A DNA stretch of 64,000 nt from Carnegiea gigantea (lineage: Eukaryota; Streptophyta; Magnoliopsida; Caryophyllales; Cactaceae): assembly GCA_029747015.1 (NCBI GenBank), contig JAKOGI010000352.1, positions 112,001 through 176,000 of the forward strand, given 5' to 3'. A program made the translations under genes and the position numbers. Positions 24,456 through 35,423 of this stretch are shown in pieces. The stretch's first letter is position 1, and each line of letters starts with the position of its first letter. The notes below the pieces were generated by a model. The model was given only the letters and a program-made list of their open reading frames with translations, was not told the origin of the DNA and did no database searches.

Positions 24456-25342
24456 TTGTTAACTCGGATGATAGTGCTGGGCTTTAATAAAGTAATTTTA
24501 GCAAATGTTTTGTCCTTATCCCAAAATTTCAAAGGATTGTCAGAGTAGAGCTCTTTGTATAATTTTTTTTGCTGTTCAAGAAGTTGCTCTTTAATAGATA
24601 ACTCAAGTAATAAGATTGTTAGTGCTACTTCTCGTTGTCCAGGCATTACTTTCTCACCACGCTGGCTGTGTGTAAATTCAATATTTTGATTAGTGTAAGC
24701 CTTACTTAATTTTTCAATAGGGACTGAGTGACTATTAATTGTAAATATTATTTGGTTTATGGCCTGCTTGCATGGAGAATATAATCTTTGAAAATTATTT
24801 CCAATAATCATATCATGAGAGAGTTGATCAGTAACCCATAGAATTGGTATAATACATTGGACTCCTCCTAATTCTATGGATAACCCTTCTATGGCTTCAT
24901 TATGGCTCATAACACTATTATCAGCTATCTTTACTTGTAAAGAATTTTTAATTCTTTTCCACATAAACTCAAGAAATAATGATCTTTTTTCAAAACATAC
25001 AGAACAACCACTATCTATGTAAGCACATAGTTCATATTTATTATATCCTTCTAAACATACCTTTATTGGGATATAGATGCTATTAGGGTTTGTATTGGTA
25101 GCCTCATAGCATATTTCTATAGTCATATTTTTGACTAATTAATCTGTATAAATTGGTTTACTAACAGTTCTTATTTTGTATCCAATGACCTTCCTATCTA
25201 GACTTGTTAATCGATTTAAACTGGGTCTTGCAGCTTCAAAACTCATTCTACTTATTTCACTAGCCAGGCTAATTGTATCATCTTTTTTAAACTCTTCTTT
25301 TGCGAATGAAGATCCTTCTCCCCAATCTGACCTTGTACTCAT
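24386..25342 (-). pseudogene. Pararetrovirus aspartic protease region
   Basis: The segment 24,386-25,126 contains the protease motif AYIDSGCSVCF, with catalytic Asp in the DSG triad, and a second block HDMIIGNNFQRLYSP that matches the (I/L)IG(N/M)xF strand of caulimovirid proteases. A linker segment at 25,139-25,342 joins it to the movement-protein ORF. The protein processes the viral polyprotein in living relatives. A frameshift separates it from RT. Confidence 0.75.
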
Positions 25343-25465
25343 ACTCCTTAATAGTTGGGGTTTAATGATGATTTTACCTTCCTCATCAATTTTTATTATA
25401 TTTTTCTTATTGATTTTTGTAGGATTGACAAAGCTAGATATCCATGAATGATCGATTTTTATCTC

Positions 25466-26386
25466 CTATGGATGAGACTTGATCCTCTGGATCTTTTGCA
25501 TAGGGGTACGACTTTCAAATTTCTTTACTTCTATCATTGTTACCTTAGTTTTAGGGTCTATTGTATTATCTAATTTATAGATAATTTTCCAAAATATTCT
25601 CAAGGGATATTCTCCTCTCTTATCCATTCCGACGGTTTTAATCTTAAGGGATAAGAAGTTTTTTGCAAATTCATCTTTTAGACTCACATAATATCTAGGT
25701 CGACATTTGAAACCTACAGACCCATTACATAAATTGGTTTTTATCTCTGTGATTATCTGATTATTAAATTTGGCATGTCTAATATCACAGAGTAAAGCGT
25801 AAAGATCAATATCTTTACCATAATATTGTAATGGAGTGATTTGAATTTGGACACTTCCGACATTGATGTACCTATATTTTTTATCTTTATTATGCTTAAG
25901 GATATTCTCCCAATTAATAAGATTAACTTCCCCAACGTCATACTCACAATCTTTTATCTCAAGATCTCCTTCCATCATTTCACATACGTATTTGCTTTTT
26001 AATTGAAAAATGGATTTTTTATAGATCATGTCTTTTTGGATTATGGGAAGAATCCAATCTCCTTTGATTTCTTCATGATCATTGTCTACTACAAACTCCT
26101 CTCCCTGAAGATCACCAAGGCTAACCGAGCTACTTTCCATCATATGGCTTGTTTCTTCATAATCATTTTCTTCATATTCATTGTTTTCTATAATTTGAAC
26201 AATTCCTTTGTTGTTGCCTAGGGTTAGGTCTAATGCTTCATCTTCACTAAGCTCAACATAATCTAGGCCTCCTAATGTTTCAATAAGTTTGTTATTCTTC
26301 CTGTTTTTGCATTCATTAGCATAATGCCCTACTTCTCCACATGCCCAACATTTGCAGTTGTTTTTTTCCTGTCGGGCAATAAGCAA
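25466..26386 (-). pseudogene. Pararetrovirus CCHC finger joined to movement protein
   Basis: A 306-codon open frame. Residues about 13-26 form a CCHC knuckle, CWACGEVGHYANEC, the nucleic-acid finger that normally closes the coat protein. An acidic stretch follows, then a 30K-superfamily movement protein (about residues 150-290) with ITPLQYYGKDIDLYALLCD, the conserved RHAKF region and GSVGFKCRPRYYVSLKD. Coat-protein finger and movement protein are therefore in one frame, finger first. Movement proteins open plasmodesmata in living relatives. The frame is undamaged over 900 bp but is cut off from the upstream coat-protein part by frame changes. Confidence 0.78.
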
Positions 26387-26607
26387 TTCTCCTAAAAAAT
26401 ATTCGCTTTTTAGGACTTGGTTTGTTGTAATATTTTCTTCTATATTTTTCTCCTCTCTGCTTGTTAAAGCTCTTTTTCTTATAGAATTTCTTTTTCTTCT
26501 TTTCTCAGGTTCTTCTCCCCATTGGTGAGGTGAATCCCAGCAGTCAAGAATTGCTTTTTAATTTTCTTTTGCTTTTGAAGATCAAGACATTGTTCATTGA
26601 CCCGTTT

Positions 26608-27069
26608 TCACAAATAGAAAATTCTTGAACCAAGGGTATCAACAACATCTACTCGTTGAAACAATGCCATATATTTTTTATTAATTATAGAATTTATAAG
26701 ATATGGCAACTTGTCATAAAACATACCAAGATTTGTTTCATTATGCCCAATTTTGTAATAATATTGGCTGAATTCTGCAATATAATTTTCCATGTACCTC
26801 ATATCTCATAGTTCTATGTTGTTATTTTTTTTTTGCCATTCTCGTGCTTTTTCTTTAGAATTAATTTTAGCTTCAATGAATTCAGTTTCTATTTCTTTAC
26901 ACAAACTTCTAAACATAGCAGTTGGTGTTTCCATCATTCTTAATGTATTTTTACCATCTTCACTTAATAAATCATACGAGGTAGCTACAATGCCAGAGAA
27001 ACTATGCCCGATATAGTTTAGAAAGTTTGTCGCAGTCCATGTAGTATTTAAGTTTAAGACATTATTCAT
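26608..27069 (-). pseudogene. Pararetrovirus coat-protein-like core
   Basis: Two open segments (26,806-27,069 and 26,608-26,802) are separated only by a stop. The second has YIAEFSQYYYKIGH followed by GMFYDKLPYLIN, the pattern of the caulimovirid coat-protein core just upstream of the zinc finger. A Lys-rich stretch and the CCHC finger follow in the next frame. The assignment rests on this pattern and on position, not on a search. Confidence 0.65.
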
Positions 27070-27078
27070 TCCTCTTTT

Positions 27079-28002
27079 CTAGTACTCAAATATTTCTTCT
27101 CTATTATGAGCTCCGTCAATGTTTAAGATATATCCAATTTGGCTAGTTGGGGTAAGCCCAATTTCTTCATAGGTCATGATTTTTCTTGGGATAAACCCAA
27201 AGGAAAAATTGCTTGTACGTCCTGTAGGAACATACCTAGGTCTTAGGAAATGAGTGTTTCTTCTAGATGGTTCACCAAATTCTTCAGGTTTAGGAACGAC
27301 ATTCTTAACTAGATTAGTCGTTATTTCATATAAGTCAATTTCTTCTCCAATCTCATTGATTTTGTTTTCATTAGTCATTTTATCATATTTCTTATCAAGT
27401 TTTCTTCTAATTTCTTCTAATGTTAAGATATTGAGATCTTCTAATTTAATTAGATTCATCTGCTAATATATTTCTTCTTCTAGTTGGACATTATTGGTCT
27501 CTTCATTGTTATCAGACAAAACGTCATGTTTATTGCTAATTGCACTCATGATTTTGTTTAGTTCGTCTGGATTTTGTTCTTTTTCGAACATTCTTTGTAG
27601 ATCTTCAAGAGTGTTTTGATTATACTCCATCTTTTTTTTCTTTCTTTTCAGTTGATTTTGCACCGGATTGTTCTCCTATTTTCTTTTGGATTTTTATCTC
27701 TTGCAAAGGAAATGGAATCTTTTTTTTGGATTTTGGAAAGGATATTTATGCTGAAAAGGAGTACTAATTCTAGGAGTAGCTTTTTCGCTATGTCTGACTT
27801 CGTTAATAAGAGAAAGATGGACAACGGTTAACTGATTCTTAAGCTCTTTTAGTTCGATCTTAATTTTAGCTAATTCTACTTTTAATTCTAAAACTATATC
27901 AATAATATAGTTTAATTGAGGTGCCAAAGAGATATTACCTTCAGGTGACTGGACAATGTGTGAATAATTAGGGCTAGGATAAGCAGGTGATGATTCGAGC
28001 AT
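27079..28002 (-). pseudogene. Pararetrovirus N-terminal ORF region with coiled coil
   Basis: Three open segments lie at 27,694-28,002, 27,463-27,663 and 27,079-27,459. The first begins with an ATG about 70 bases after the primer site and contains a heptad-like stretch (YIIDIVLELKVELAKIKIEL) predicted to form a coiled coil. The last is rich in Lys/Glu and has a basic, Arg-rich patch (RRNTHFLRPRYVPTGR). No enzymatic motif is seen. It is probably the N-terminal part of the capsid polyprotein or a virion-associated-type region. Confidence 0.5.
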
Positions 28003-28070
28003 TAATCACAGTTAATTAGCTTAATTAGTCATTAATTATCTTAACAATCTTAATTATTTTTGTGAACCTG

Positions 28071-28082
28071 GCTCTAATACCA
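28071..28082 (-). other. Pararetrovirus primer-binding site (tRNA-Met, one mismatch)
   Basis: The minus strand reads TGGTATTAGAGC, one base from the standard TGGTATCAGAGC. It lies about 70 bp upstream of the first viral ATG and marks the right edge of the provirus, consistent with integration of DNA opened at the first-strand discontinuity. Confidence 0.75.
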
Positions 28083-28309
28083 TATTAAAGAGGGCCTCTA
28101 GTTCTACTAGTGGGCAAAAAACTACAAACACAATTTTAAATTTTTTGAAAGTAAGTTTTTAAGAATTTGGGCTAAAATGCAAATATGAAAAGTTTAAGGG
28201 CTTAAAAGAAAACATAAACAGTGAATGGTCCCCTTAAAATAGTTTCCACAGAATATTGCTCCTTTTAAATATATTCTAATAACATGGTCCCCTAGTTATG
28301 ATTTTCACA

Positions 28310-29206
28310 CAAAGTGGGGTACCTGGCAGTAATTTTTCAACTTATTCGAAATGTGTGTGGTCCACGACTATCCATAAAAGAGTAATCAATACTTGCTCCT
28401 AGGGGTGAGCAAAAAAAACCGAAACCGAAACCGAAAACCGAACCGCAAAACCGGAAAAACCGAACCGAAAAACCGGTTAACCGGATCGGATTTTATGAAA
28501 TTTTCGGTTCGGTTAACCGAACCGATTTTGTTTCCCGGTTCACAGTTCGGTTTCGGTTCAGGGGGGAAGATTTTTTGGTTACCCGCGGTTAACCGATCCG
28601 AACCGATTTTTTTTTTTAAATGGCAGCAAATAAATAGTAAATATTAAATAATAATTAAATTTCTAAACCATTAAAAAAAAAAAGCAAATTTAGGTGTATG
28701 GGGTTCGGTTAACCGTAAACCGAACCGAAATTTCGGTTAACCGAACCGAAATTCCGGTTAACCGGATTTTCGGTTCGGTTTACGGTTCGGCTTTTTGTCG
28801 AGCCGGTTTTTTCGGTTAACCGATTTCCGGTTAACCGGTAATTTCGGTTCGGTTCACGGTTCGCATTTTTCCCGAACCAAAAAAAGGGTTAACCGGTTTT
28901 CGGTTAACCGAAAGTCCGGTTAACCGACTTTGAGCACCCCTACTTGCTCCATCAAAGTGAAAGATAACATGGAGTTATAAATGTAGATATTCTCCATAAA
29001 AGTTCTATCATTAAACAATGAAGTAAGGAGAGGCGGGGGTGCAAGTAATGTAGCCAATCTAACTTGACCAAAGTGGCCACATATTCTAAAGCGAGTTCAT
29101 GATTTTTGCTGCCTCGCACCTTCTCATCATACCACATCATTGCATTACAATGAATGCCAGTAGTCATGGTTCCAGTGAATGTCCATCGATGTGTGAATTT
29201 TCTCAT
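28310..29206 (-). pseudogene. Helitron Rep N-terminal region, split by a MITE
   Basis: From 29,206 the minus strand encodes RKFTHRWTFTGTMTTG and HCNAMMWYDEKV, the metal-ligand-like block at the start of plant Helitron Rep proteins. A frameshift near 29,090 leads into GHFGQVRLATLLAPPPP and NIYIYNSMLSFT (to 28,951). After the MITE, 28,391 and below continues with DYSFMDSRGPHTFRIS. The next expected block, GANYHQIRSLMP, lies 10.8 kb away at about 17,500. This is the direct evidence that one Helitron gene was split by the provirus. Confidence 0.78.
28400..28942. mobile_element. hAT-type MITE, 543 bp, AACCG-rich
   Basis: Terminal inverted repeats TAGGGGTGAGCAAA / TTTGAGCACCCCTA are flanked by the 8-bp duplication CTTGCTCC (28,392-28,399 and 28,943-28,950). 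The 8-bp TSD is diagnostic of hAT elements. The interior is almost entirely variants of aaccgaaccg and ccggttaacc in both orientations, giving extensive self-complementarity. No transposase is encoded. Confidence 0.9.
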
Positions 29207-29409
29207 ATGTGTGTTCCTTCCTGATCATGACAAATTGAAGTTCAATATTCTGGCTTCTTCTTGATATCGCTAATATTGAACGATATATGTAGGATGGCTG
29301 ACATCTCTATATCTCTTTGTGAACAACCTCCATCTAGCATTAAAGCGAGCTTGCTTGTACCTCAGCCACCTTCTTGTGGAGCACGGGGCTATATTGTTCT
29401 CCTAGGACT

Positions 29410-29653
<244 letters not shown>

Positions 29654-30830
29654 GTACGAAAGAAAACATAAGTTATTGGTGAATTGGAAAAGTACGTCTG
29701 TGTGGTGTTATGCATAGTGACACACATGCACGGAGGATGACTTCTTTGTTAATGTTTGATGAATTTTTATTTGTGTATGTGTTCGTTATATATGCACAAA
29801 GGTAAGTGCATATGTATATTACATAAGTCTTCAACAAGGGCCCAATTAAATGATTGTAAGATTCATACTTTTGAAATAGATGTCATTAGTTGTATAGTGT
29901 ATAAAATCTTTATAAAGTGAATAAGATGTTTAATTTGTGTAATTTTAAACTGAATAAGATGTTCATCTATGTGGATATTGGGTGGTTATTCATATCCAAA
30001 AAGAAGAGAATGTGTTATACCCTTCCATTTATTATGTCCTTGTTTGATGTATTTATTGTTTTAGTATTTATCAATTTTGTGTTATTTTTCGCATTAATAT
30101 AAATCAAGGTTATGGTTTTTGTAGTGCTCTATTTAGATGTAGTAAGTACGTATAATAATGTTCAATAGATTTAAGTTACAATGTTTTTGTCCTAAATTTG
30201 ATTCTATGCAAAATACATTGATTTTGTGTAATGTTGAAAGTGTTCCACTTTTCTGCCTGTACGTTATTCCAATAATTATATTTGAAAAGATAAGTATGTG
30301 TCAAGATTTCAAATTGAGTTTTGTTGCTTCAAATAAATAATTAATATAGACAAATTCACATATGTAGCTATTGTTTGGATATTCCAACCCCAAATTAATA
30401 GAACGTATTACATATATCTGTGCATTCTATACTTTTTTTATGTTGTTATTGTATAAATGTGCACCAATTTTTTCTGATGCTTGTATTGGTATTATTGAAC
30501 ATGATAGTATTGGGCTTCACAGTGCGTTGTTTATTTCTAGTAAATATCTATATTCTAGTGCATGTTTTTGTTGGATTATGGTGTTATAGCCACCCTAACA
30601 ATTTTGGAATTTGTGATAATATGCAGAACGTTTACTATTCTATAACCACCCTGATATTGACACTTTTGGAGGGAAAATGTGGCATAATTTTGAAGTTGAG
30701 GGAGGTTATACAATAATTATTGGGTCTTATGTGTTATAAATATTATTTTCTTGATTTAGAAGCAGGTGTATAATAATTGCTTATTAGATTACTTTTGTTA
30801 GGTTTTCCTTGTAAATTAAAAAGGATGACG

Positions 30831-32640
30831 ACACTCTCTCCAAAAAAAAAAAAAAAAAATTGGATGATGTCCCCAAATAAAAGGAGGAGGATTCGGACCC
30901 GGATTTTTAGGAGATACCCCCTAGATAACAAAAACTATCCCCACAGACATTCACTCATCTCACCGCTCACTCATCCACTCAACCAACTTTCCTCCTTCCT
31001 CTATAACTTCGATCTATCTCTCTCTCCTTTCACCGTTCACTCATCATCCCCACCGATTTTCTCTCTCCTCTGCAACCCACTCTCTCTCTCTCCCCTCTCA
31101 CCATTTATCCTTCCCACCGAGTTAATTGGTCCTAGTTGGGCCGTGAACATGCAGATTTGCGTTAATCCCATGGTGTGTCATATACTCAGTGCCCAAATGA
31201 TGAAATCCGCCTCGCACACCACCCTTGCACCGCCACTTGAGGAATACAACACCACCAACATGTAGATCGGTGAAAGCCGAGTCTGACGATACCACCTATG
31301 CTGCCAACACGCTTCTCAGGCGGTGGCACATGGATGTACGCACCGCCGTGTATGGGGCTGTGTTGGATTTTTCAGCTAGGTGTGCCCAGATCAGGGGTTT
31401 GAAAACTCGATGGAGGAAGAAGGGAATGGAACCACACCTTGATTGGAGGCACGTGTATTACACGCGCCATCCCTCTTCGACGAATCTGATGGGTATGGGC
31501 TGGTTTTAACGGTTGTAGTACACGTTATCACCCCCACAGTGATATTGGTATGAATTACCCTCTCCCTTTGTTTATTAATTTCAATGATTTGGTTGTTTTG
31601 GATGGGGTTCGTCTTCTTCGGCTCGGTTTTGGAATTGTTTTTTTGGTCCTTTGTTTCGTCTATTTTGTGTTGTCCTTGTTCTGTGTAGTTATTTTAAGAG
31701 TTTTTGCTGTTGGAAAAATATCATCTTTTCTAATTGGGGTGGTAGGACCTGGCTGAACTGGTTGACCTTTTGTTGAAAAATTTGGCATCATTGTTTAGTT
31801 TACATGTCTAAATCCTAGATTTATATGTATAAGAATTTTTCCAGACAATGCCATATCTTCATTGTCTAAAGTTAATTTTACATGGTTTTGATAGATCATA
31901 TCTAAATATTGAATAATTTCTTAAGAGTTAAAAGGCTATTGGAATGAAAAGATAATATTAACCCTGTCATAATTAGCTCATTGAAAGGTAACAAATGCAT
32001 CATACATGTGTGCGCCTGCACATCTGTTTTGTTGACCATATTAGGTAGGGAAGGGCATTTAGTGTTGGATGTTTGCCATTTTTGGTGGTGTGTCTGATGA
32101 GAGGAAGGGGTTAGCGTGAAAGATGAGACTGATGCTCAGATTGGGTCATTGATTCTTACTTCTCTCCCGCTAATTGTTATTGGGTATGTGAATTATCTTA
32201 TTTTTGTTTGCTCAATTACAGAAGTGTGAGGGGGTTTGCTATACTATTTCGCAAACTAGGTACGTACTTTGTATTCTATCACAAAGCTTGCTTGCATTAT
32301 GAGGTTTGTACTCTTTCAAAAATATCTAGAATTTCAATTGCATTAATGTTGAATTGTAGGTTGCATGACACATTGTATGCTTACATTATGTGGCAAGGCT
32401 CACTTTATGTTTGTGTTTGAGTTTGTAAATTGCCAACTTGTTATGTGCAATACTAATATGATCTTTTTCATCATATTTCCTCAATCTTGTCACTTGAGTG
32501 AAAGAATGATTGATTGATGCCCTTTCCCTTTCCCTGGTTGGGTATATACTTTAGGAATGCTTCAGGAGTTTTGAAGACTTGCATCTTTTATATAGAGTCA
32601 TAATGACCATTCTGAGATGCGTTTGGTATTGAGTTAAATT
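30831..32640. other. Unannotated region, no recognisable gene
   Basis: Begins with an A run (30,841-30,859), then a CT-rich stretch (30,950-31,110), then about 400 bp of higher GC with open frames (for example 31,225-31,509 plus). I match none of these to a known family. It may be internal sequence of the non-autonomous Helitron that ends at 35,423, whose 5' end I could not place. Confidence 0.4.
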
Positions 32641-32739
32641 TTTATCTCTATTAGTGTGTAATCTTTTGGCCATGCTGAGATGCTGCTGAAGCAACCTCTA
32701 ATGTCTTAACAATTTCTAAATGGTGATGTTGGTTGGGAT

Positions 32740-34220
32740 CTTAAATTTGTGCCTAATCTTATTTTGTTGGTCTATTTTTAGTTTGTATATTTTGATGTCA
32801 ACAACTAAAATGAATGAATACATACAAATCAACAAGGAAAAAGGCACTTTGTTTTTTTGGATTTAAAATTCTTTATGAGGTGCTGGTTAGGATTTCAGAT
32901 GCTATTGGTAGTGAATTACATTGAAATATGTGCCTAATCATATTTTGTTGGTTTTTATTTGGTTTTTATTTTGTTGGATTTAAAATTCTGTTGGTTGGGA
33001 TCCTAAATATGTGCCTAATCTTATTTTATTGGTTTTTATTTGATTTGAGTATATTGATGCCAATAACTAAAATAATTGAACACATGCAAATCAATAAGGA
33101 AAAAGGCACTTTATTTTTTTGGATTTAAAATTCTTTATAAGGTGTTGGTTAGGGCTTCAGATGCTATTGGTGTTGAATTACATACAAATATGTGCCTAGT
33201 CTTTCTTTGTTGGTTTTTATATTGTTGGATTTAAAATTCTGTTGGTTAGGATCTTAAATATGTGCCTAATCTTATTTTGTTAGTTTTGTGTTTGGTTTGC
33301 CTATTTTGATGTCAATAACTGAAATGAATTAATACATACAAATCAATAAGGAAAAAGGCATTCTGTTTTTTTGGATTTAAAATTCTTTATGAGATGGTGT
33401 TTACGCCGTCAGATGCTTTTCGCATTGAATTACATACAAATCTATGCCTAATCTTATTTTGATGGTTTTTATTTGGTTTTTATTTTGCTGGATCTGAAAT
33501 TATGTGGGTTGGGATCTTAAATATGTGCCTAATCTAATATTGTTGGTTTTTATTTGGTTTGTTTATTTTGATGTCAATAACTGAAATGCATGAATACATA
33601 CCAATCAATAAGGAAAAAGGCATTCTGTTTTTTTAGATTAAAAATTCTTTATAAGGTTTTGTTTAGGGCGTCAGATGTTTTTGGTATGGAATTACATTTT
33701 TAGCTCTATTAATCTGTAGTCTTTTAGCAATTTTGAGATGCTGCTGAAGCAACCTCTAATGTCTTAACAGTTTCTGAAGGGTGACGTTGGGTGGGATCTT
33801 GAATATGTGCCTCATTTTGTTTTGTTGGTTTTTATTTCGTTTGGGTAATTTATTGGATTTGAAATTCTATTAGTTGGGATCTTAAATATGTGCCTAATCT
33901 AATATTGTTGGTTTTTATTTGGTTTGTTTATTTTAATGTCAATAACTGAAATGAATGAATACATACAAATCAATAAAGAAAAAGGCATTCTATTTTTTTG
34001 GATTAAAAATTCCTTATAAGGTTTTGTTTAGGGCGTCAGATGCTTTTGGTATGCAATTACATTTTTTGCTCTATTAATCCGCAGTCTTTTGGCAATTCTG
34101 AGATGCTGGTGAAGCAACCTCTAATATCTTAACAGTTTTTGAAGGGTGAGTTGGTTGGGATCTTGAATATGTGTCTCATTTTGTTTTGCTGGTTTTTATT
34201 TTGTTTGGGTAATTTGATGT
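32740..34220 (+). repeat. Tandem array, about 255-bp unit, five to six copies
   Basis: The phrase atgtgcctaatctta-ttttgttgg recurs near 32,751, 32,928, 33,006, 33,256, 33,521 and 33,888. In most cases it is followed by gatgtcaataactgaaatgaa, caataaggaaaaaggca and tttttttggatttaaaattct. A second module (gagatgctgctgaagcaacct) recurs near 32,677, 33,736 and 34,102, giving a higher-order pattern. Confidence 0.75.
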
Positions 34221-34264
34221 CAATCACTGAAATGAATGTATGCTATGGCGGCCTTACTGAAATT

Positions 34265-34570
34265 GGTAAATGAGAAGGAAAAAATGATTTAGGTTTTATT
34301 CGCCTAGATTAAGGAAGAATATAGGAAACAAAGAGATTCAATCAAAGACAACAACAACTAAGACTCACCAGAAGTAAATTAGGGTGGGATAGTGATAAGA
34401 ATCCTCATCTCCCTGTCTAGTAACTGAGAAGGAAAACGTGATTTAAGTTATCTTCTGCTAGACTGAGGAAGAATATGGGAAACAAAGAGTTCAGTGAAAG
34501 ATAAATACAATTTGCACTCACCATATTCGAATTAGGTTGCGATCTGGGTAGGATTCCTTGTCTCCCCTTC
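34265..34570. repeat. Two-copy direct repeat, about 165 bp
   Basis: gagaaggaaaa, gaggaagaatat, ggaaacaaagag and gactcacca/cactcacca recur in the same order from about 34,271 and 34,428. Confidence 0.6.
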
Positions 34571-35339
34571 TTTCTTGATTTCTTTGCTTCTTTCTTGATT
34601 TCTTTGCTGAGTGTATGCAAAATAAGGAATCACATTAGAAAGACTGAACCAAATAATATGTGCAAAAACGTGATTTAGGAGTTACAATGATTTCTAACCT
34701 TTTCAATGCCAAATAGGATATTTTTGCTGCTGCAAGTTGATGCGAAGAAGGGTGCAATGGGTATAGAGAGAGAGACAGATTGGGAAAAGGTGGAGAGAGA
34801 TTCAAACTGTACTTCTGTTTGTGGGAAAGTGAAATGTAACGCCTTGGCTGAGGTGAGAATAGTATTTTGTTTTCTAGCTTCAGATGGTTAGGGTGTAGTC
34901 GTGAAAGTCTGTATTTGGGGGTAGGGGGGTTGAGGCTAGTGCTGTTTGGTGGTTTTTTTTTTTTTGGGGTTGGTTATTGTATTTTATTTGTAGGATGTGT
35001 GCGTGATCTCTTAAGTAACCGAAAATTAAGGTGAAGTGAATGAAACAAATAAAAGCACAGCAGTTACAGAGAGAATTAACATGAGTGATTTGGAGGAGAG
35101 AGAAACCGACATAGATAGGGAGAACGTGAGTGAGTTGGAGATAGAAACCGGGAGTGAGGTGGGTCACGAATGGAAAATGATGAGGTTTGACCCAAAAAGA
35201 AAAACTAAAATGAGGATGGCAATGGAGGGCTGAGATTTTCAACTAAATCAGATTAATGGATGAAAATTAGCTAGAGTCCGCAAATCAAGGGGAGCACAGT
35301 CAACCCAACAAATCTGTTATAATATATGATAGATATTTA

Positions 35340-35423
35340 AGTAAGACCGTCTTATGCAAAATATGCTATTCAAATTCTTTTAAAAAATTTAAAATGTTCG
35401 TACAAGAGTACGGACACAACTAG
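35340..35423 (+). mobile_element. 3' end of a second, plus-strand Helitron
   Basis: An 8-bp stem GTTCGTAC/GTACGGAC (one T:G pair), loop AAGA, at 35,396-35,415 is followed four bases later by CTAG (35,420-35,423) and then T. This is a textbook Helitron terminus. The element extends left and may include the 255-bp array. Its 5' TC end was not found, and no Rep/helicase coding is seen upstream on this strand, so it is probably non-autonomous. Confidence 0.65.

Larger units (their letters stand above)
17870..28084 (-). mobile_element. Endogenous pararetrovirus (Caulimoviridae), one near-genome-length copy
   Basis: Minus-strand order from the right: tRNA-Met primer site (28,071-28,082), an N-terminal coiled-coil region, coat-protein-like region, CCHC finger, movement protein, aspartic protease, reverse transcriptase, RNase H, a downstream ORF, then a promoter with TATA box (18,281-18,300) and leader. 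There is no LTR, and the copy starts next to its primer site, as expected for integrated pararetroviral DNA. Without the solo LTR inside it, it spans about 6.6 kb, shorter than typical 7-9 kb genomes. Many stops and frameshifts show it is an old, inactive copy. Both ends lie in Helitron sequence; edges are approximate. Confidence 0.85.
11251..29409 (-). mobile_element. RPA-carrying Helitron, decayed and interrupted by other elements
   Basis: The minus-strand 3' end is CTAG at 11,254-11,251 followed by T, a few bases after an imperfect hairpin built on CCCG...CACGGG, matching Helitron 3' ends. Upstream on the minus strand lie RPA-like exons (11,656-13,758), the helicase (14,242-14,899), the Rep domain (15,114-17,564) and, beyond a pararetrovirus insertion, the Rep N-terminal region (28,310-29,206). 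A MITE at 28,400-28,942 splits that last part. The 5' TC end was not found; it lies beyond the microsatellite near 29,410 or is lost. Confidence 0.8.

Noticed and set aside
28393..28647. 84-codon frame with Arg/Lys/Asn and Glu-Pro repeats
   Set aside because: Translation of the aaccg motif of the MITE.
30777..31509. Host gene with exons in 30.8-31.5 kb
   Set aside because: Open frames start in an A run and a CT repeat. No conserved domain or convincing splice structure.
34880..35242. 120-codon minus-strand frame
   Set aside because: AT-rich, low-complexity His/Phe-rich translation within the presumed Helitron. No family recognised.
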